This document shows positions 19,660-30,305 of a stretch of DNA of 64,000 nt, piece after piece (positions within the stretch are counted from its first letter, which is position 1; each line of letters opens with the position of its first letter). The DNA lies in the NCBI GenBank assembly GCA_039621445.1, contig CP154956.1, positions 13,876,166-13,940,165 on the forward strand, given 5' to 3'. Below the pieces are notes generated by a model, which saw only the letters and a program-made list of their open reading frames with translations, was not told the origin of the DNA and did not search any database. The translations under genes and the position numbers were made by a program. Origin of the DNA: Euglena gracilis. Lineage: Eukaryota > Euglenida > Euglenophyceae > Euglenales.

Positions 19660-20960
19660 TTGGCCGTGGAACTTTTGGTGGTCGCTAGCGACCGGTCGCT
19701 AGCGACCGTTGGTCACGGTCGACCCACCATTGGTGGTCGCTATTGGCCGGTCGCTACCACCAATATTTCGACCACCCCCCCCCCCTTCAGAAAATTTTTA
19801 AGCCCCCCCCCCCAATAGGATTTTCTTGCAAAATCCCCAAGTTGTACTGCAAAACGATGCTACCAGGGCCAGGCGCGGATGTAATCCCACGCGCAGTCCT
19901 AAGGCGCCTTTGGTCGTCTAGCGGGGGGGGGGGGGTGGTGCGGGGGGGGGGGGGGGGCTGCCCCCCCCCAGCACCCCCCCAACAAAATCCCTTCCGGGGG
20001 GGTAACCGGCCCGGGGCCATGCGCGCACCTTCTCCCCCCCCCCCCGTAACCCAAACCGTCCCAAGGCGCCTTCGGCCCCCCTGGTCCTCTGGCGGGGGGG
20101 GGGGGAGGGGCTGCCACCCCCCCCCCCGCACCCCCCCCGCCCTCCAATAACAAAATCCCTTCCGGGGGGTAACCGACCCAGGGCCATGCGCATGTGATGC
20201 CACGCGCACCGTAAACAAAACCGTCCTAAGGCGCCTTCGGCGCCCTTGGTCGTCTAGCGGGGGGGGGGGGGGGCTGCCGCCCCCCCCCCCCCCCCGCACC
20301 CCCCCCGCCTCCAATAACAAAATCCCTTCCGGGGGGTAACCGACCCAGGGCCATGCGCGCATGTAATGCCACGCGCACCGTAAACAAAACCGTCCTAAGG
20401 CGCCTTCGGCTCCCTTGGTCGTCTAGCGGGGGGGGGGGGGCTGCCCCCCCCCCCCGCACCCCCCCACCCTCCAATGACAAAATCCCTTCCGTGGGGTAAC
20501 CGACCCATAGGGCCCCAAATTTTTTTTGGGCTTTGGCACCAAACGAAAGTGGCCACTTTGAGGGGGGGTAAAGCAAATTTGACAAAAAATGCCATGCCAC
20601 TCTGAGGGGGGGGTGAGGGTAATGCCACCCCCCCCTCCCCCGCTGTCGCCCACCCCCCCCCCCAGACCCACGTACCGCCCTCTTGACAAAGTAACGTAAA
20701 CATTGTCTGATTTCGTGCAAGATCCTAAAAGCAGAAAAAGGAATTTTTGATATAAAATTTCATGTTTTTCTCTGAGGGAAATTTTCCTTCGCAGGGGGGG
20801 GGGGAGCTTAAAAATCTTCTGAGAGGGGGGGGGGTGGTCGAATTGTTGGTGGTCGCTAGGACCGGTCGCTCCGACCACCAACGGTCGCTAGCGACCGGTC
20901 GCCAGAATTCGGTCGCTAGCGACCATGGTCGCTAGCGACCACGAAAAGTTCCATGGCCAA
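19660..20960. mobile_element. TIR-bounded element (1.3 kb) with GGTCGCTAGCGACC ends
   Basis: The left arm TTGGCCGTGGAACTTTT is mirrored by AAGTTCCATGGCCAA at the right. Inward from each lie GGTCGCTAGCGACC palindromes, a C/G run, then AATTTTTAAGC on the left (~19,795) and GCTTAAAAATC on the right (~20,810). The inverted ends span about 150 bp. The interior is a ~170-bp tandem array. There is no plausible transposase, so a non-autonomous element is the best reading. Target duplications could not be settled. Confidence 0.5.
19876..20515. repeat. Tandem array, four ~170-bp units with poly-G/poly-C cores
   Basis: Each unit reads CCAAGGCGCCTT or CTAAGGCGCCTT, then TGGTCGTCTAGC (or a variant), a G-run, CTGCC, a C-run, then AACAAAATCCCTTCCG and GGGGTAACCG. 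Units differ mainly in homopolymer length. Open frames here are artefacts of the runs. Confidence 0.6.
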
Positions 20961-21001
20961 TTTCCCGCTCGGAGCCCCTTTTTCCCAACTGGCTTGCGCC
21001 T

Positions 21002-22114
21002 CCGCCTGGACGGAAATATGGTCAAAAAAGTGGTTTTTGGCCAATTAACGGGCGCCTGAATGGAAATCGACTGACATAAACGGCGCCTGAATGGAAATCG
21101 ACTTTCATAAACGGGCGCCTGAATGGAAATCGACTGACATAAACAGGCGCCTGAATGGAAATCGACTGTCATAAACGGGCGCCTGAATGGAAATCGACTA
21201 ACATAAACGGTTTCCGATGTCTTGGAAATTGACCAACCTTTTGTTTCCTTTTTTTTAAATGCCTTTTTGTTCCGTTTTGGGACATTTTCAGTTTCAGCCT
21301 GAAACCTGTTAATGTCGACCACCATTTTGTCTCTTTTTTTTGGAATGCTTTTTTCTTTTTTTCAATCTCTATATCAAGAACTGCTTCTTAAACACAGACT
21401 CTGACCTGAGTCTGCGTTTCGAAACGCAGACTCAGGCCGAATAACAGACTCAGCGTTTCGAAACAGAGACTCAGGCCAGAGTCTGCGTTTTATTACAAAC
21501 ACAGATTTTGACCAAAGCCATGAACACAGCCTTTTGCTATGAACACACCCTTGGCCCGAAATCCGATGATGTCAATATAATTGCAATACAGGCGTCGAGC
21601 CCAGAAAATAGGGTTGACATTGCCAAATAACTCCTCACCCGAAAGCTTTTCTTTTAGATGACCAGTGATGACAACTGGTTCAGGACAAATATGCCGAATG
21701 CTTTTTCTGAAGATCCAGAAAATAATCTTAAGTACCGTCCTTCCGTCTGTTCCATCCAAAGTTCAGCCAGCTGTGATCACCTGGCCACAAAATTTGGTTT
21801 TTGTCTGATCCATGACTCCTCCACAACCCCATAGGACCAAAAATGTCGAAAAAAATGGAAATACAAAATGTCCAAAAAATCACTAAAAATTCCCAATCTG
21901 ACTAGCAACAAATTTCAATGGAATGGAAATCGACTTTCATAAACGGGCGCCTGAATGGAAATCGACTTTCATAAACGGGCGCCTGAATGGAAATCGACTG
22001 TCATAAACGGGCGCCTGAATGGAAATCGACCGACATAAACAATTTCAGCCTGAAATCCGTTAATGTCAGTAGAATTTCAAGACAGGCGTCGGGCCCAGAA
22101 AATAGGTTTTAAAC
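21002..22114. repeat. Dispersed repeat block P, copy 1
   Basis: A ~1.1-kb sequence nearly identical to 26,139-27,282 and, in part, 33,740-34,692. It contains a 32-bp tandem unit (GGGCGCCTGAATGGAAATCG core) at both sides, a palindromic GCGTTTCGAAACGC stretch (~21,414-21,456), and an 88-codon minus-strand frame (21493-21759) kept in all three copies. Because the copies are young, that conservation does not prove coding. Confidence 0.7.
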
Positions 22115-22292
22115 AAAAAACAAAACTATGAGGTTTTTCACCCAGAAAATTTTGAAAGCATATTTCAAAGCCTTTTTGGGAAGCCTTGGGTCATTTTTGT
22201 CCAAAGCTTCCTCCCCGAAATGAAACTGTCAAAGATTGTTATTGGATGTTTTTTTGACAGTTTTTGACGTTCAAGAGGGTAGAGTGGGCAGA

Positions 22293-23144
22293 CCAGGGAT
22301 GGATGGGAAGCCCTTCGGCATTGAGGTAGGTGTTGGGGGGGGTCCCAAGCACCCCCCCTCCCCGCCAGGTAAGGTGGTGGGGGGGGGGTCCGGACCACCC
22401 TCCCCCCCCCCTAGATGTTGGGAGGGGGGGTCCGGACCTTTCCTTGACAGGTGCCAAAAATAGCAGAAAATTTTCTTCCGGCGCTGTGCGCCAGAAAATG
22501 AGCAAAAACACTCCTTTTGCTGACTTTTGGACATATTGCCCCTTTTTTTGATGTGTTGGTGTTTTCCCCCCAAAAAAATGTTCAAAAAATTCAAAAAATG
22601 AGCATTTTTGGATCAATTTTCAAAGAAAAATCAGGGATTTTTGATCGATTTCGACCCGATTTCCGGCCTTTTGCTCGTCCATGAAATCGAAAAAATTTCG
22701 ACCCCCCCTCAGTTTCGAGGTAGGAGGGGGGGGGTCCGACCAGACAATTGCTTAAGCACTGTCGCCCCCCCCCCCCCCCCCCCGGGGGGGGTGGGTGACT
22801 GGTTTTTTCAGAGTGACTGACTGGTTTTGGGCCCGGACCCCCTCCCCCCCCGGGGGGGTCGGCCAGGAGTGGGCAAAAGTGGCTTGAGTGACCCCGGCGC
22901 CGAAGGCGCCGGAAATTTTTTTTTGGCCTAAAATGGCCTAAAGTGACTGGAAAGTGGCCGTTTTTCTGAGTGGCCGACCCCCCCCCCCCCCAGGGGGGTA
23001 GTGACTGGCTGGTTTTTTGAAAATGAGTGACTGACTGGTTTTTAAAAAAAGTGGAGGGCCCCCCCCCCCCCCCCCCCCCGGGGGTCGGTAAGCAATTGTA
23101 TGGGTCCGACCCCCCCCCCCTCAAGGCTTCCCATCCATCCCTGG
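22293..23144. repeat. Inverted-repeat-bounded G/C-run element
   Basis: The 20-bp ends CCAGGGATGGATGGGAAGCC (22293-22312) and its exact inverse (23125-23144) enclose poly-G/C runs, GGTCCGGACC palindromes, a hairpin CCGGCGCCGAAGGCGCCGG (~22,892), and repeated GTGACTGGCTGG/GAGTGACTGACTGG motifs. The interior 22,720-23,100 is related to 25,620-25,905. Confidence 0.5.
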
Positions 23145-23479
23145 GGCAGACATAGGGTCGACTCAATTCTCAATTTTCAGTGATTTTTTTGGGACACCAA
23201 TTTCTGGGGCAAACCCTTATGTTTTACATGGCATTTTGTGATGGCAAATCCCTTTCGAAGGCCGTTAAAACAGAATACCATTGAGGGACCAAGTGCACAA
23301 TTTTTCACTTGATATAAAACCCCTTCAGGGGAGGTCCGGCCAGAGGCCCAAATGTGGGTTTTGGTGCGAACAGGGCGTGTGTTATCAAGACACTGTGGAT
23401 GCCAATTTCTTGTGTTTTGCATGGCATTTTGGGGGGGTGATCCACAATTTTTCAGTCAAGGTCTGACTGCAAGTAGGTG

Positions 23480-24215
23480 CAATGTACCTCCCCCCCCCCC
23501 ATGCCTAATGAACACCTTTGCCCAATGAACAGGGTGTTCGGACCGTCTAGATTGTCACCATATACCCGCTCCCCCCCCCCTTGTCCACCGACCACCCCTA
23601 TATACCGACCACCCCCCGGTCGGGGGTTGCAGGTTGAGGGGGGTGTACGACCACCCTCCCTGGTCGGGGGTTGCAGGTGACCACCAAAATTTTTCCTCTC
23701 ATGTGCTTATTGACCAGCTTTTTTCCCGTGTTTCCTGTCCATTGAGTGTTCGTCATGTTCCCTCCGGGGAGTCCTGTTTTGTTTGAGTGTAGTGATGGCA
23801 TTGGTCCCTCACCTAATGGGGAGAAATATTACCGTTATGAAATTGCACCTTTTTTGGCTTTTGGTTTTGTTTTGGCCCCTAGTGGTACGACCACCCCCCG
23901 GTCGGGGGTTGCAGGTTGTGGGGGGTGTACGACCACCCCCCCCTGGTCGGGGGTTGCAGGAACCCGGTCGGTGGACAAGGGGGGGGGCGGGTACCTTGTA
24001 TACACAGAAATTGTACCCCAAGCCCAATGAACACCCCCCGTTCGGACCGTCTAGATTGTCACCTTAGTGCTCACTGGGCTTGGGGGGGGGAGGTATGTGA
24101 ATGTTTATTTATTATTTATTTTTTATTTATTTATTTTTGTCCAATGTGCGAGTTTTGTGAAAGGTTGCCTCCCCCTATGTCCAATGAACAGGGGGTGTCT
24201 GGACCATCTATTTTG
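23480..24215. repeat. Mosaic of GTCGGGGGTTGCAGG repeats and inverted blocks
   Basis: GGTCGGGGGTTGCAGG occurs at least four times (23,619-23,670 and 23,899-23,960). TTCGGACCGTCTAGATTG occurs at ~23,538 and ~24,040. CCTTGTCCACCGACC (~23,578) is mirrored by GGTCGGTGGACAAGG (~23,965). No coding signal is visible. Confidence 0.45.
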
Positions 24216-24409
24216 TCATTTTTTTTGCAGCACCAATCCCTAACCATCCTCCCCACTCTGGGGTCTGGAGTGAAAAAATACATTTAATGCCCATTTGTGT
24301 AAAGATACCAGCCTGTGATAATACAACCTTTCTTTTGGGGGGGCCCACCCCCAAAAATCAAGCCGTCTGAGGGCATTTCCCAAAAATTTTCGCCACTTCG
24401 TGCCGGGAC

Positions 24410-24870
24410 CTCGAGCAGGGGGGGGGGGAATTGATATCCGCGCAATTTCCGCAATTTCCGCAATTTTTCCGCAATTTTTCACCATTTTTTTGAAGAATTT
24501 TTTCCCCACCACCGAAGATGGAAGATGCAATGAGTTCAAGTCATTCTTCAAATGGATCAACAGGTGTGCTATTGTGTTTTGTTGTTCCCCTCCCCAGTTT
24601 ACCAATTTTTCTCACAGGTGCACCACTGGTCACAGGATTGGGTGCGTCCCACCTGTGCAAAGAACATCAAGCGTGTTGATTTGTGCTCGCCTGCATCGAT
24701 GTGGGTGTTGCGGTGTTCTGAACCTCACAATTGAAAATTTTCTAAGTCCCCCCAAGCAGAAATGTGTATACCCGATAGCAATTTTTCCGCAATTTCCGCA
24801 ATTTTTCCGCAATTTCCGCAATTTTTCCGAAGGCCTCCGATATCAATTCCCCCCCCCCCTGCCTCGAGCC
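24410..24870. repeat. MITE-like element built of CCGCAATTT units
   Basis: The left end CTCGAGCAGG plus a G-run and AATTGATATC is mirrored by GATATCAATT, a C-run and CTGCCTCGAG. CCGCAATTT units stand next to both ends. A related block occurs at 18,575-18,660. The middle (24,510-24,740) is unrelated single-copy DNA. Confidence 0.4.
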
Positions 24871-25121
24871 CAGGACCACCCCCCTCCCGTGGGGGTCTTC
24901 TGTCTTGAAAAGAAGCCTGTAACCAAGCATTTACCACAAAAATGGCCTGAGGTGGCCTGAATTGTTTACATTTTTATGATCCGGTGAATGGTATTGCAAT
25001 TCGTGGAACTTCAAACACCTGACTTTTTCAAGATGTGAAATAGCACCAATTTAACATCTTCATTCACGCTGCTTAATGAGCGTTTTTCGACCCCCCCCCC
25101 CCAGCCTCCCGTTTTCTGTGT

Positions 25122-25306
25122 CAAGAACTGTGTTTGGGCCAAGAGTTAGGGGGAGCCCAGTGGCGGGGACCGCGGCGCCGAAGGCGCCGCGGTCGCCCCT
25201 GGGCCCCCCTAAAACCTTGGCCCAAAACACTGTTCTTGTTTGAAACCGTGTTTTGGGCGAAGATTTAAGACTTTTAAAGTCTCGAAATCGGCCCAAACAC
25301 GGTTTC
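25122..25306. repeat. Two adjacent large hairpins
   Basis: Hairpin one (25,122-25,238) has arms beginning CAAGAACTGTGTTTGGGCC and, at its centre, a perfect 12-bp stem GACCGCGGCGCC/GGCGCCGCGGTC around GAA (25,168-25,194). Hairpin two (25,242-25,306) has arms AAACCGTGTTTTGGGC and GGCCCAAACACGGTTT around a second small stem. Confidence 0.5.
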
Positions 25307-25529
25307 AGCCTGCAACCCATGCATTTGGGTCAAAAAAGGTCGAGAAAAGTTTTCGCCCAAAACGATGTTTTTTGGCCTCCCGGACCTGGAAAAACTGTTT
25401 AACGAGCCAAAAATGGGCGCTTTTTTCAAACCGCCAGCCTCCCGTTCTTGGGCCGAAGCCCATACACTTGGGTCATCTCTGGGTCAAAAAAGTCGGGTCA
25501 TTGCGGGAAATTGGTGATGGACTTTTTGG

Positions 25530-25950
25530 TGATCGCCAGCGACTAGTCGCTAACCAATGGTACTAGTCGCTAACCAATGGTCGCTGGCGACCATTGGTGG
25601 TCGGGCCGACCAACAATAAGTCCACCACCAGGCAATTGTTTAAGCACCGGGGGTGGGTGACTGGTTTTTTCAGAGTGACTGACTGGTTTCTGGCCCGGAC
25701 CCCTCCCCCCCCGGGGGGGGGGGGGTCGGCCAGGAGTGGGCAAAAGTGGCTTGAGTGACCCCGGCGCCAAAGGCGCCGGAAAAATTTTTTGGGCCTAAAG
25801 TGACTGGAAAGTGGCCGTTTTTCTGAGTGGCCCCCCTGGGGGGTGGTGACTGGCTGGTTTTTAAAAAAGTGGAGTGACCCCCCCCTCGGTAAAAAATTGC
25901 ATGTCCACCACCCCCTCTGAAACATTTTTAAGCCCCCCCCCCCAAATTTC
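25530..25950. repeat. G/C-run module with GTCGCTGGCGACC-type palindromes
   Basis: Palindromes of the CGACTAGTCG/GGTCGCTGGCGACC type (25,545-25,600) are followed by a relative of the 22,720-23,100 block, including CCGGCGCCAAAGGCGCCGG, and it ends with ATTTTTAAGC and a C-run. Confidence 0.45.
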
Positions 25951-25980
25951 ATTCAAATATGAAGGAAAATGATTCTATAC

Positions 25981-26084
25981 AAAAATTGACCGACACTAAC
26001 AGATTCAGCAGGGGCGCCGGGCGCGAGCGAGCGAAGCGAGCCGCCCGACGCCCCTGCTGAATCTGTTAGTGTCGGTCGATTTTT
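25981..26084. repeat. Long near-perfect palindrome (43-bp arms)
   Basis: The left arm 25,981-26,023 and right arm 26,042-26,084 are reverse complements with two mismatches, around an 18-base loop rich in GCGAGC. It abuts an inverted copy of the end of block P (26,086-26,130). Confidence 0.75.
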
Positions 26085-26138
26085 CTAAAACCTATTTTGT
26101 CTGGGCCCGACGCCTGTCTTGATATTCATTCGACCGAA

Positions 26139-27282
26139 CCGCCTGGACGGAAATATGGTCAAAAAAGTGGTTTTTGGCCAATTAACGGGCGCCTGAATGG
26201 AAATCGACTGACATAAACGGCGCCTGAATGGAAATCGACTTTCATAAACGGGCGCCTGAATGGAAATCGACTGACATAAACAGGCGCCTGAATGGAAATC
26301 GACTGTCATAAGCGGGCGCCTGAATGGAAATCGACTAACATAAACGGTTTCCGATGTCTTGGAAATTGACCAACCTTTTGTTTCCTTTTTTTTAAATGCC
26401 TTTTTGTTCCGTTTTGGGACATTTTCAGTTTCAGCCTGAAACCTGTTAATGTCGACCACCATTTTGTCTCTTTTTTTTGGAATGCTTTTTTCTTTTTTTC
26501 AATCTCTATATCAAGAACTGCTTCTTAAACACAGACTCTGACCTGAGTCTGCGTTTCGAAACGCAGACTCAGGCCGAATAACAGACTCAGCGTTTCGAAA
26601 CAGAGACTCAGGCCAGAGTCTGCGTTTTATTACAAACACAGATTTTGACCAAAGCCATGAACACAGCCTTTTGCTATGGACACACCCTTGGCCCGAAATC
26701 CGATGATGTCAATATAATTGCAATACAGGCGTCGAGCCCAGAAAATAGGGTTGACATTGCCAAATAACTCCTCACCCGAAAGCTTTTCTTTTAGATGACC
26801 AGTGATGACAACTGGTTCAGGACAAATATGCCGAATGCTTTTTCTGAAGATCCAGAAAATAATCTTAAGTACCGTCCTTCCGTCTGTTCCATCCAAAGTT
26901 CAGCCAGCTGTGATCACCTGGCCACAAAATTTGGTTTTTGTCTGATCCATGACTCCTCCACAACCCCATAGGACCAAAAATGTCGAAAAAATGGAAATAC
27001 AAAATGTCCAAAAAATCACTAAAAATTCCCAATCTGACTAGCAACAAATTTCAATGGAATGGAAATCGACTTTCATAAACGGGCGCCTGAATGGAAATCG
27101 ACTTTCATAAACGGGCGCCTGAATGGAAATCGACTTACATAAACGGGCGCCTGAATGGAAATCGACTGACACAAACGGGCGCCTGAATGGAAATCGACCG
27201 ACATAAACAATTTCAGCCTGAAATCCGTTAATGTCAGTAGAATTTCAAGACAGGCGTCGGGCCCAGAAAATAGGTTTTAAAC
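26139..27282. repeat. Dispersed repeat block P, copy 2
   Basis: Nearly identical to copy 1 (21,002-22,114) but with different numbers of the 32-bp unit. It begins the segmental duplication that recurs at 33,740. Confidence 0.7.
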
Positions 27283-27485
27283 CCCACCCAAATTGTCTTC
27301 CAAAACCCCTAGTCGTTTTTTTTCATTTTCCTTCATGTTTGAGTGATTTTTTTTTAGCCGGGGGGGGTTTAAAATTTTTTCAGAGGGGGGTGGATTAATT
27401 TTTGGTGTTCGCTAGCGACTGCTCGGCCAGACCACGAAATGGTGCGGGGATTTTGTTCAACCCCTGATTCATCTCTCTCGCTCAG

Positions 27486-27551
27486 TACGACATTGATTTG
27501 GAGAATTACGCCCCATTCGAAGCCAAGAAGAACCCGATGCATGGACATTAA
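27486..27551 (+). CDS. Host gene, terminal exon 4
   Basis: After CTCGCTCAG, 22 codons read YDIDLENYAPFEAKKNPMHG, then His and TAA. Phase 0 matches exon 3. The same exon with its flanks is duplicated at 34,896-34,961, so either copy could serve as the end of the transcript; this one is nearer. Confidence 0.65.
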   Translation, partial: YDIDLENYAPFEAKKNPMHGH

Positions 27552-28394
27552 ATCCCACACATGTTGAACCTCCACTCGAATGCTCTTCCCATTTCTTCCA
27601 TCAACACCCCAGAGCAATGTGTGTGTGAAAGGAGGCAAACACCCATCCATTGGGGAAAAGGTCGCCTGATTTCACAGCAACAATCTTTCACGCAAATGGT
27701 CTTTTTTTGCACAGGGGTGGCAAATTTCTTTTCACACATTGATCAGTTGGGCAAAATCAAAATTATTTTCCAGAGTGAATGTTTTTTTTTGACTTTTTAT
27801 CTTTTTTTCAGAAGAGGAGGCAAAACTATTTGCATGATGTTAAAAAAAAGGGATGCAATTCTGCCTGGGACATCAAGCGTTTTCAATAGTTGCCCCGTGG
27901 ACCTTTTAGGAAGGGTCCTCAGGCATGTCCGTCGTCGTCACCCTCCCAAAAAAAAAATAGTGCCGACCCCCCTCCAAGCACCTCTGATGATGCTGGGCGA
28001 TGCTGGGCGATGCTGGCATTTTTTTTGTACATTTTGAGGAATTAAACCCATGTCTGGGATAATTTCCCCACAATTCTCCAGTCTTACACCCATTTTGGCC
28101 ATTATGGATCAATTTTTGTTAATTTGGGGGTTATTTGTCACCGAGTTGGCAAATATTAGGCTAATTTGGGTCAATATGAGTGCATTTTATGGCATTTTGG
28201 GCCATTTTGTGCCTTTGTGGTGATTTTGGGGCATTTTTCACAATCTTTTGGCGTTTTTGGGCATTTTTTTTTGGTCATTTGAAGCATTTTGGGTCATTTT
28301 GGTTGCTTTTTGGGGGCTTTTTGGGGTCAATTTTGGGTTTTTGTGGTCATTTTTGGGCTTTTGTGGTTATTTTGGCTAGGTTGGGTGCCATTGG

Positions 28395-28730
28395 ATGAAT
28401 ACTGGACAGACTCTGGACAAGATGCAGATGCTGGACAAGATACAGGCATTGGACAAGATGTACACACCAGACAAGATGCCGATGCTGGACAAGATGAAGT
28501 GGATGCAGATACTGGACAATATGCAGATGGTGGACAACATGCCGATGCTGGACAAGGTGCGGATGCTGGACAAGATGCAAATGCTGGACAAGAAGCAGAT
28601 ACTGGACAAGATGAAGTGGATGCAGACACCGGACAACGTTGCAGATACTGAGAAGATGCCGATGCTGGACAAGGTGCAGATGGTGGGCAAGATGCAGATG
28701 GCGGACAAGGTGCAGATGCTGGACAACGCC
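28395..28730. repeat. Degenerate ~18-bp minisatellite inside the TIR element
   Basis: Units of GATGCTGGACAAGATGCA with variation. The plus strand gives a repetitive GQDADAGQD-type translation, which I regard as a by-product of the repeat. Confidence 0.55.
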
Positions 28731-28969
28731 ACTTTGTTGTGTCCTTCCTTGGTTGTTGTTGGTATAACCTCTGAACACTTACACTCGCCACAGATCCAGC
28801 CTGGTCTGGGCGGAGTGTTTGGTCGACTCCCCGTTGCAATTACGGGGGCGCCACTCTCCACCTCCAGCACAACAACTTTTTTGGTCTCTGTTTGTCTGAC
28901 CGGCAAGAGGTTTGCAACTTGCACTCGATGTTGCCATCTCACAGGCCTGCACACCACATCTTGTGCTGG

Positions 28970-29540
28970 CAAAAAGCAGCAAAAAAGCAGGCAAAAGTGG
29001 GGCAAAAGTGGTCAGAAAGCAGCAAAAGTGGTCAAGAAGCAGGCAAAAGTGGGCAATGGTGGTCAAACAGCAACAAAAGTGGACAAAAGCAGCAAAAGCG
29101 ATCAAAAAAGCAGCAACAATTGCCAAAAGTGGGCAAAAAGTAGAAAACGTGGGCAAAAGTGGTCAAAAAGCAGGAAAAGTTGTTAAAAGTGGTCAAAAAG
29201 CAGGCAAAAGTGGGCAAAGGTGGTCAAATAGCAACAAAAGTGGTCAAAAAGCAGCAAAAGTGATCAAAAAGCAGCAACAATGGCCAAAAGTGGGCAAAAA
29301 AGTAGCAAACGTGGGCAAAAGTGGTCAAAAAGCAGCAAAAGTGGTCAAAAGTGGTCAAAAAGCAGCAAAAGTGATCAAAAAGCCGCAAAGGTGGTTGGAA
29401 ATGGGCAAAAGTGGGCAAAAAGCAGTAAAAGTGGTCAAGAAGCAGTCAAAATTGGTCAAAAGGCAGCAAATGTGGGCAAAAGTGTTCAAAAAGCAGTCAC
29501 AGTGGTCAAAAAGTGACCGAAGATAGCCAAAAGTAGCCAA
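28970..29540. repeat. Degenerate GGTCAAAAAGCAGCAAAAGT array
   Basis: Units of ~20-22 bp, alternating GGGCAAAAGT and GGTCAAAAAGCA, fill the stretch. Lys/Gln/Ser-rich frames result on the plus strand. It appears to have grown within the TIR element. Confidence 0.55.
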
Positions 29541-29946
29541 AAGTGGGCGAGAGCGGCAAAAACAGCAGGCATTACAGGTACACCTTCAAGGGCTCCAAAG
29601 GCGATGCTGGGCGATGCTGGGCGATGCTGGGCGATGCTGAGCGATGCTGGGCGATGCTGGGCGATGCTGGGCGATGCTGGGCCCAGGGGCATGGATGAAC
29701 AGAGGTGCTTGCCCCCCTCCACCACCGAGAAGGCACAAGCCTTCTCGAAGTGCGCCACCGTGGGCGGAGCTCGGCGATTTTTCAAGCTACTTCAAATTTC
29801 TGACTAGTGGACCCCCCCAACGCCTCGGGCTCCGCACTACCCTATCTATGTGCGGAACTTCCTTGCTCCACAGTTTGGTTCGATGGGGCCTGTCTTTTCT
29901 CGCCGGTAGCTGCTCTTTGTTATTCTCTCCTTGCGTCTGCTCCTCG

Positions 29947-30064
29947 CACTCCCTCGAGGCAGATCGAGAAGGGAGGAAGGGACACCGAGGGCGAAGCACA
30001 AAGACATCGCCGGCGAGCAAGGCATGGCCTCACAATGGCAAAGTGCGGAGCCCGAGGTGTCTCG
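29947..30064. mobile_element. 118-bp micro-insertion made of DIRS end sequences
   Basis: It is absent from the otherwise matching copy at 35,610. It is flanked by CTCG on both sides. It consists of the right-end extension (CCTCGAGGCAGATCGAGAAG ...), a stub of the inverted terminal repeat (CGCCGGCGAGCAAGGCATGG), and the left-end extension (AAGTGCGGAGCCCGAGGTGT) of the DIRS elements found at 36-46 kb, with no coding DNA. Confidence 0.6.
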
Positions 30065-30305
30065 CTGTTTTTCGCGCCAGCAGCTGGCTGGGTTTGCAAA
30101 CGTGAAGGGGAAGTTTGGATGTGCCAACAAGGACGCCCGTTCAAAGGTGGGAAACCCTGCAGAAGTCAGGTTGGATCAGAGCGGGTGAGGCCCAGACTTC
30201 CCTAAAGGCGAGGCGGGGGGATTCCAACAAGGCGGCCCTTCCCCGCCGTGGGAGGCCCTGACAAAGTCAGGTTGGGCCGGAAAGGGTGCGGAGCCCCCCC
30301 GGACA

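Larger units (their letters stand above)
18961..27485 (+). other. Large repeat-filled intron 3 of host gene
   Basis: About 8.5 kb between the donor after exon 3 and the acceptor CTCGCTCAG at 27,485. It is built from TIR-bounded elements, poly-G/C modules, hairpins and two copies of the block-P repeat, listed separately. No convincing exon was found inside. The length is extreme compared with the other introns, and an intermediate exon could have been missed. Confidence 0.45.
27975..29711. mobile_element. DNA transposon-like insertion, 12-bp TIRs and 8-bp TSD
   Basis: The ends are CAAGCACCTCTG and CAGAGGTGCTTG, flanked on both sides by CCCCCCTC. The second copy of the segmental duplication (35,378-35,400) has a single CCCCCCTC and no insert, so this is a precise insertion. 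An 8-bp TSD is typical of hAT elements, although the terminal bases do not match the usual hAT start. The interior has GCGATGCTGG arrays near both ends, a GCAGATGCTGGACAAG minisatellite, and a GGTCAAAAAGCAGCAAAAGT array. No transposase is visible; it is probably non-autonomous. Confidence 0.75.

Noticed and set aside
19660-20960. Several Gly/Pro-rich frames of 80-190 codons
   Set aside because: They follow poly-G/poly-C runs of the tandem array in both strands and change frame with run length.
21493-21759. 88-codon minus frame kept in all three block-P copies
   Set aside because: The copies are nearly identical in DNA throughout, so preservation of the frame gives no evidence for coding.
24519-24720. 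Possible two-exon mini-gene (MEDAMSSSHSSNGST ...)
   Set aside because: Splice-like borders exist, but the joined frame stops after ~36 codons and lies inside a MITE-like element.
28757-28970. Cys-rich minus frame with GWICGECKC inside the TIR element
   Set aside because: Too short, with no second zinc pair at a sensible distance and no partner exon.
28289-29526. GQDADAGQD-type and KSGQKAAK-type repeat proteins
   Set aside because: They coincide exactly with minisatellite arrays inside a non-autonomous TIR element; no start context or conserved edge.
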